From: DTKY01 sp037440765
GTDB lineage: Bacteria; Acidobacteriota; Terriglobia; Bryobacterales; Bryobacteraceae
Assembly: GCA_037440765.1 (NCBI GenBank)
Contig: JBBITL010000140.1
Span: 1-7,281 of the forward strand
Reading direction: 5' to 3'
DNA length: 7,281 nucleotides
Made by a program: the position numbers and the translations under genes. Positions 5,653 through 7,281 of the stretch are shown here, in pieces. The first letter of the stretch is position 1; each line of letters begins with the position of its first letter. A model generated the notes under the pieces. The model was not told the origin of the DNA. It searched no databases and saw only the letters and a program-made list of their open reading frames with translations.

Positions 5653-6699
5653 CTACGGCATCGCCGGGAAGGGCAGTTGCGCCAGCGTCACCAGCCCTGC
5701 CAGGAGCAGAAACAGCATCAGCACGGCGTAGGCCCTCGCCCTGGGGTCGCCCGGCTTGAACTCCTTCCAGGCGAGGACGCCCCACAGCGCCGCCACAAGC
5801 GGCGCGGAGTGAAGCAGCGCGAAGACCGTTCCGGACGGCGGCAGCGCTTCCTGCGGCGCGGCCGCCGCTACGAAGCCGGCGAGGATGCCGCCCCCCCACA
5901 TCAGGCCGCCGAGCCAGCCCAGCAGGTGGTTTCGTCCGCGTCCGCGAAAGTACTCCAGTATCTCCACAGCCCCGCCCTGCAACGGAAGATTCATGAGGTA
6001 CAGGTTGTAGACGACGGTGGAAAACAGGATGCCCAGCGAGAAGACCAGCGCGAGCGAGTAGGGACCGACTCCGGTCTCCCCGGCGCTGGCCGCATTCACC
6101 AGCGGGTAGTAGACGCCCAGCGGAATCCCCGCCACCAGGCTCACAATAATGCCCTTCCACCGGACCGAGGGCCGCAGGGTGCGGTGTTGGCCCGCCTTCA
6201 TCTTCTCCAGTTCCAGGGACAACGACAGCGCCCGGTGGGCGAGCAACGCGAACACGATCGCCAGGGCCACAAGCGTCAGCCCCGTGATTAGGATGACCTG
6301 GTTGCCCTCTGGGCGGGAGACGTAGGACAGAGTCGAGACTGTCAGCAGGGCCAGCCCGAGCGTCACCGGAAACGCCAGGCTGACGCCGATGACGGTGGCT
6401 GCGCCCACCATCAGCATGTTGCCCAGGTTGAAGACCATGCCTGCGGCCGCGCCATAGGCAAGGTTGCGTCTGCCCGCCCGCATCAGGTCGTCTTGCAGGA
6501 GGAAGCCATCGGCGCCGAGCGTGCCGAGGGTGACGGCGGCCACCGCCGCCAGCACAAACGCCCCTATGGCGAAATCGAAGTAGAAGAGCTCAAAACGCCA
6601 CTTCCTGGCGAGCTTGAGCGTGTTGATCCAACTGCCCAGACAGGCCAGACCCAGAATGGCGACAAGCAGAACGGAGAGGTATGTGTTGGGCAGTGTCAT
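5653..6699 (-). CDS. Ten-helix permease of the drug/metabolite transporter type, RhaT/ureide-permease-like
   Basis: This 348-residue integral membrane protein has about ten hydrophobic segments, beginning at 7-27 and ending near 322-342, with few polar loops. The motif GSWINTLKLARKWRFELFY at 22-40 followed by FDFAIG recalls bacterial permeases of the drug/metabolite transporter superfamily that are variously labelled GRP sugar transporter, RhaT-like or ureide permease-like. The charged loop after the fifth helix (LELEKMKAGQHRTLRPSVRWKG) divides it into two five-helix halves, as expected for the superfamily. The last loop has WKEFKPGDPRARAY before the final helix. The start is the ATG at 6699; its Shine-Dalgarno sequence is weak, but a hydrophobic helix follows directly and no other start is clearly better. 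It faces the editing gene with only four bases between the stops and is not in an operon with any gene seen. The substrate is unknown; sugar, nucleobase or related solute is a guess from the family. Confidence 0.8.
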   Translation of the reverse strand: MTLPNTYLSVLLVAILGLACLGSWINTLKLARKWRFELFYFDFAIGAFVLAAVAAVTLGTLGADGFLLQDDLMRAGRRNLAYGAAAGMVFNLGNMLMVGAATVIGVSLAFPVTLGLALLTVSTLSYVSRPEGNQVILITGLTLVALAIVFALLAHRALSLSLELEKMKAGQHRTLRPSVRWKGIIVSLVAGIPLGVYYPLVNAASAGETGVGPYSLALVFSLGILFSTVVYNLYLMNLPLQGGAVEILEYFRGRGRNHLLGWLGGLMWGGGILAGFVAAAAPQEALPPSGTVFALLHSAPLVAALWGVLAWKEFKPGDPRARAYAVLMLFLLLAGLVTLAQLPFPAMP

Positions 6700-6724
6700 G
6701 GAGCGAACCAGGGACCGTTAGGTG

Positions 6725-6754
6725 AGCGTACACCGCTCCCCCGCCGCGGGTCAA
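6725..6754 (-). promoter_or_regulatory. Candidate promoter of the permease gene
   Basis: On the minus strand TTGACC (6749-6754, five of six matches to the -35 box) is followed after 18 bases by TACGCT (6725-6730). The latter keeps the most conserved -10 bases TA and the final T. The -10 box ends 25 bases before the ATG at 6699. No other promoter-like pair was found between the permease and the insertion sequence. Confidence 0.35.
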
Positions 6755-6791
6755 GCCACATGCAGCGGCGTGAAGATGCTCCGGAATAATG

Positions 6792-6876
6792 TCACCCCTC
6801 AACTGGAACGAAACTGCGTCACCTCGGCGAAGCTGAGAGGTGATCGAGTTGAGCCAGAGAGAGTTCCAGCGGGTGA
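6792..6876 (+). repeat. Nested inverted repeats over the transposase leader and start
   Basis: Four pairs of perfect arms crowd this leader. TCACCTC (6819-6825) pairs with GAGGTGA (6837-6843), which is the Shine-Dalgarno sequence of the transposase gene. CTCAACT (6798-6804) pairs with AGTTGAG (6847-6853), which contains the TTG start codon. CTGGAAC (6803-6809) pairs with GTTCCAG (6863-6869), and TCACCC (6792-6797) with GGGTGA (6871-6876). The first two pairs are compatible as nested stems and would hide both ribosome site and start codon. The last two are compatible with each other and with the inner stem but compete with the second pair. Confidence 0.5.
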
Positions 6877-7171
6877 AAGTGATTGAGCATGCGGTAGCGG
6901 GGCGGATCACGGTGGAACAAGCCAGCGGGCTGCTTCGTCTGAGCCGGCGGCAGGTCTACCGGTTGAGGGTTATGCGGGCCAGCGGGTGGAGTTGTCGCAC
7001 CAGCTCGATGGCCAACTGCACGTGTGGCTGGGCCAGGAGCGGCTATACCGGATGCCGTTGGCGTCAGGCTACACGCCGGGGCGGGCGCCGCGGCGTCCGC
7101 GGAGCCAAAAACGCAAACTGCCGCGCATTTACGTGTGCGCCGGAAGAGCGGCGTTGGGGGTGCGGCCGTGA
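6849..7171 (+). pseudogene. Transposase remnant, ISNCY-like, with the catalytic core deleted
   Basis: A TTG at 6849 follows GAGAGGTGA (6835-6843, with 5 bases to the start) and opens a frame reading SQREFQRVKVIEHAVAGR, then LLRLSRRQVYRLR, a helix-turn-helix N-terminus typical of ISNCY transposases. Intact proteins of this kind have about 400 residues, with a DDE catalytic domain next. Here, after about residue 40 (near 6966), the coding pattern jumps to another frame. That frame reads GYAGQRVELSHQLDGQLHVW and LYRMPL, which resembles the C-terminal beta-rich tail of the same family, and ends at the TGA at 7169-7171. Roughly a kilobase of middle sequence, including every acidic catalytic residue, is therefore absent. 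The first frame stays open to the window edge but becomes rich in Cys, Trp and Arg after the junction, as expected for out-of-frame reading. The remnant cannot move itself. The family match was judged by eye. Confidence 0.55.
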
Positions 7172-7281
7172 AACCGAAATCCGAGCAGCAAGAAAGGAGA
7201 AAGAGAAACCGTCGTCGAACGGTGGAAATGCAAAAGGTTCCATCGGCGGGCGGCGGTGGTGTGTGCGGGCGAAGCGGGACT

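Larger units (their letters stand above)
6790..7281 (+). mobile_element. Internally deleted ISNCY-like insertion sequence (right end outside window)
   Basis: The stretch begins near TGTCACCCCTCAACTGG at 6790, a plausible insertion-sequence left end, and leads into the start of a transposase gene with its own ribosome binding site. After the broken transposase, 7172-7281 holds no gene I can recognise: it is purine-rich up to about 7200 and then GC-rich. No copy of the left end in inverted orientation occurs before the window ends, so the right terminus and any target-site duplication cannot be fixed. The left boundary is an estimate. The family is assigned from the transposase fragments only. 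Confidence 0.5.

Noticed and set aside
5646..5655. Terminator between the convergent editing and permease genes
   Set aside because: Only four bases separate the stop codons, and no hairpin with a T run was found at the junction.
4952..6160. A 402-codon minus-strand open frame
   Set aside because: It spans the end of the editing gene and overlaps the permease in another frame. Its translation is low-complexity Arg/Ser/Ala-rich sequence without family features.
1..7281. CRISPR array, tRNA or rRNA gene, prophage, toxin-antitoxin or defence module
   Set aside because: No spaced direct repeats, RNA-gene signatures or characteristic proteins were seen on either strand.

Overview
The window is GC-rich bacterial chromosome. 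It carries five intact or partial protein genes and one broken transposable element. The gene style points to Acidobacteriota of the Solibacter/Bryobacter type: an Oar-like TonB-dependent receptor with an N-terminal carboxypeptidase-regulatory domain, a Tat-exported Gfo/Idh/MocA oxidoreductase with a GDxIVEQHVH motif, and an EpsC/Bacillus-type serine acetyltransferase. This assignment is inferred from protein style only; no rRNA or other phylogenetic marker is present.

Layout. Positions 1-1860 (minus) hold the first 620 codons of the TonB-dependent receptor, which runs off the left edge. Upstream of it on the same strand lie the oxidoreductase (1988-3292, GTG start) and cysE (3363-4028, ATG preferred). 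The gaps between these three genes are 127 and 70 bases, so they could be read together, although a consensus -35 box before the oxidoreductase argues for a promoter of its own. A divergent intergenic region of 65 bases, with two perfect inverted repeats, separates cysE from a plus-strand pair: nuoA (4094-4450) and a free-standing alanyl-tRNA editing protein of the large AlaX type (4482-5648). A ten-helix permease (5653-6699, minus) converges on the editing gene with only 4 bases between the stop codons. From about 6790 to the right edge is an ISNCY-like insertion sequence whose transposase gene has kept its helix-turn-helix start and part of its C-terminus but lost the catalytic middle.

Function. 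The left genes suggest uptake of a large substrate across the outer membrane and periplasmic oxidoreduction of a sugar-like compound. cysE makes O-acetylserine for cysteine synthesis. nuoA encodes a membrane subunit of respiratory complex I but stands apart from any other nuo gene here. The AlaX-type protein hydrolyses mischarged tRNA-Ala. The permease substrate is unknown.

I found no CRISPR array, tRNA, rRNA, phage module or recognisable defence system. The most unusual signals are the internally deleted transposase, the nested inverted repeats that could hide its ribosome binding site and start codon, the isolated nuoA, and the palindromic cysE/nuoA promoter region.
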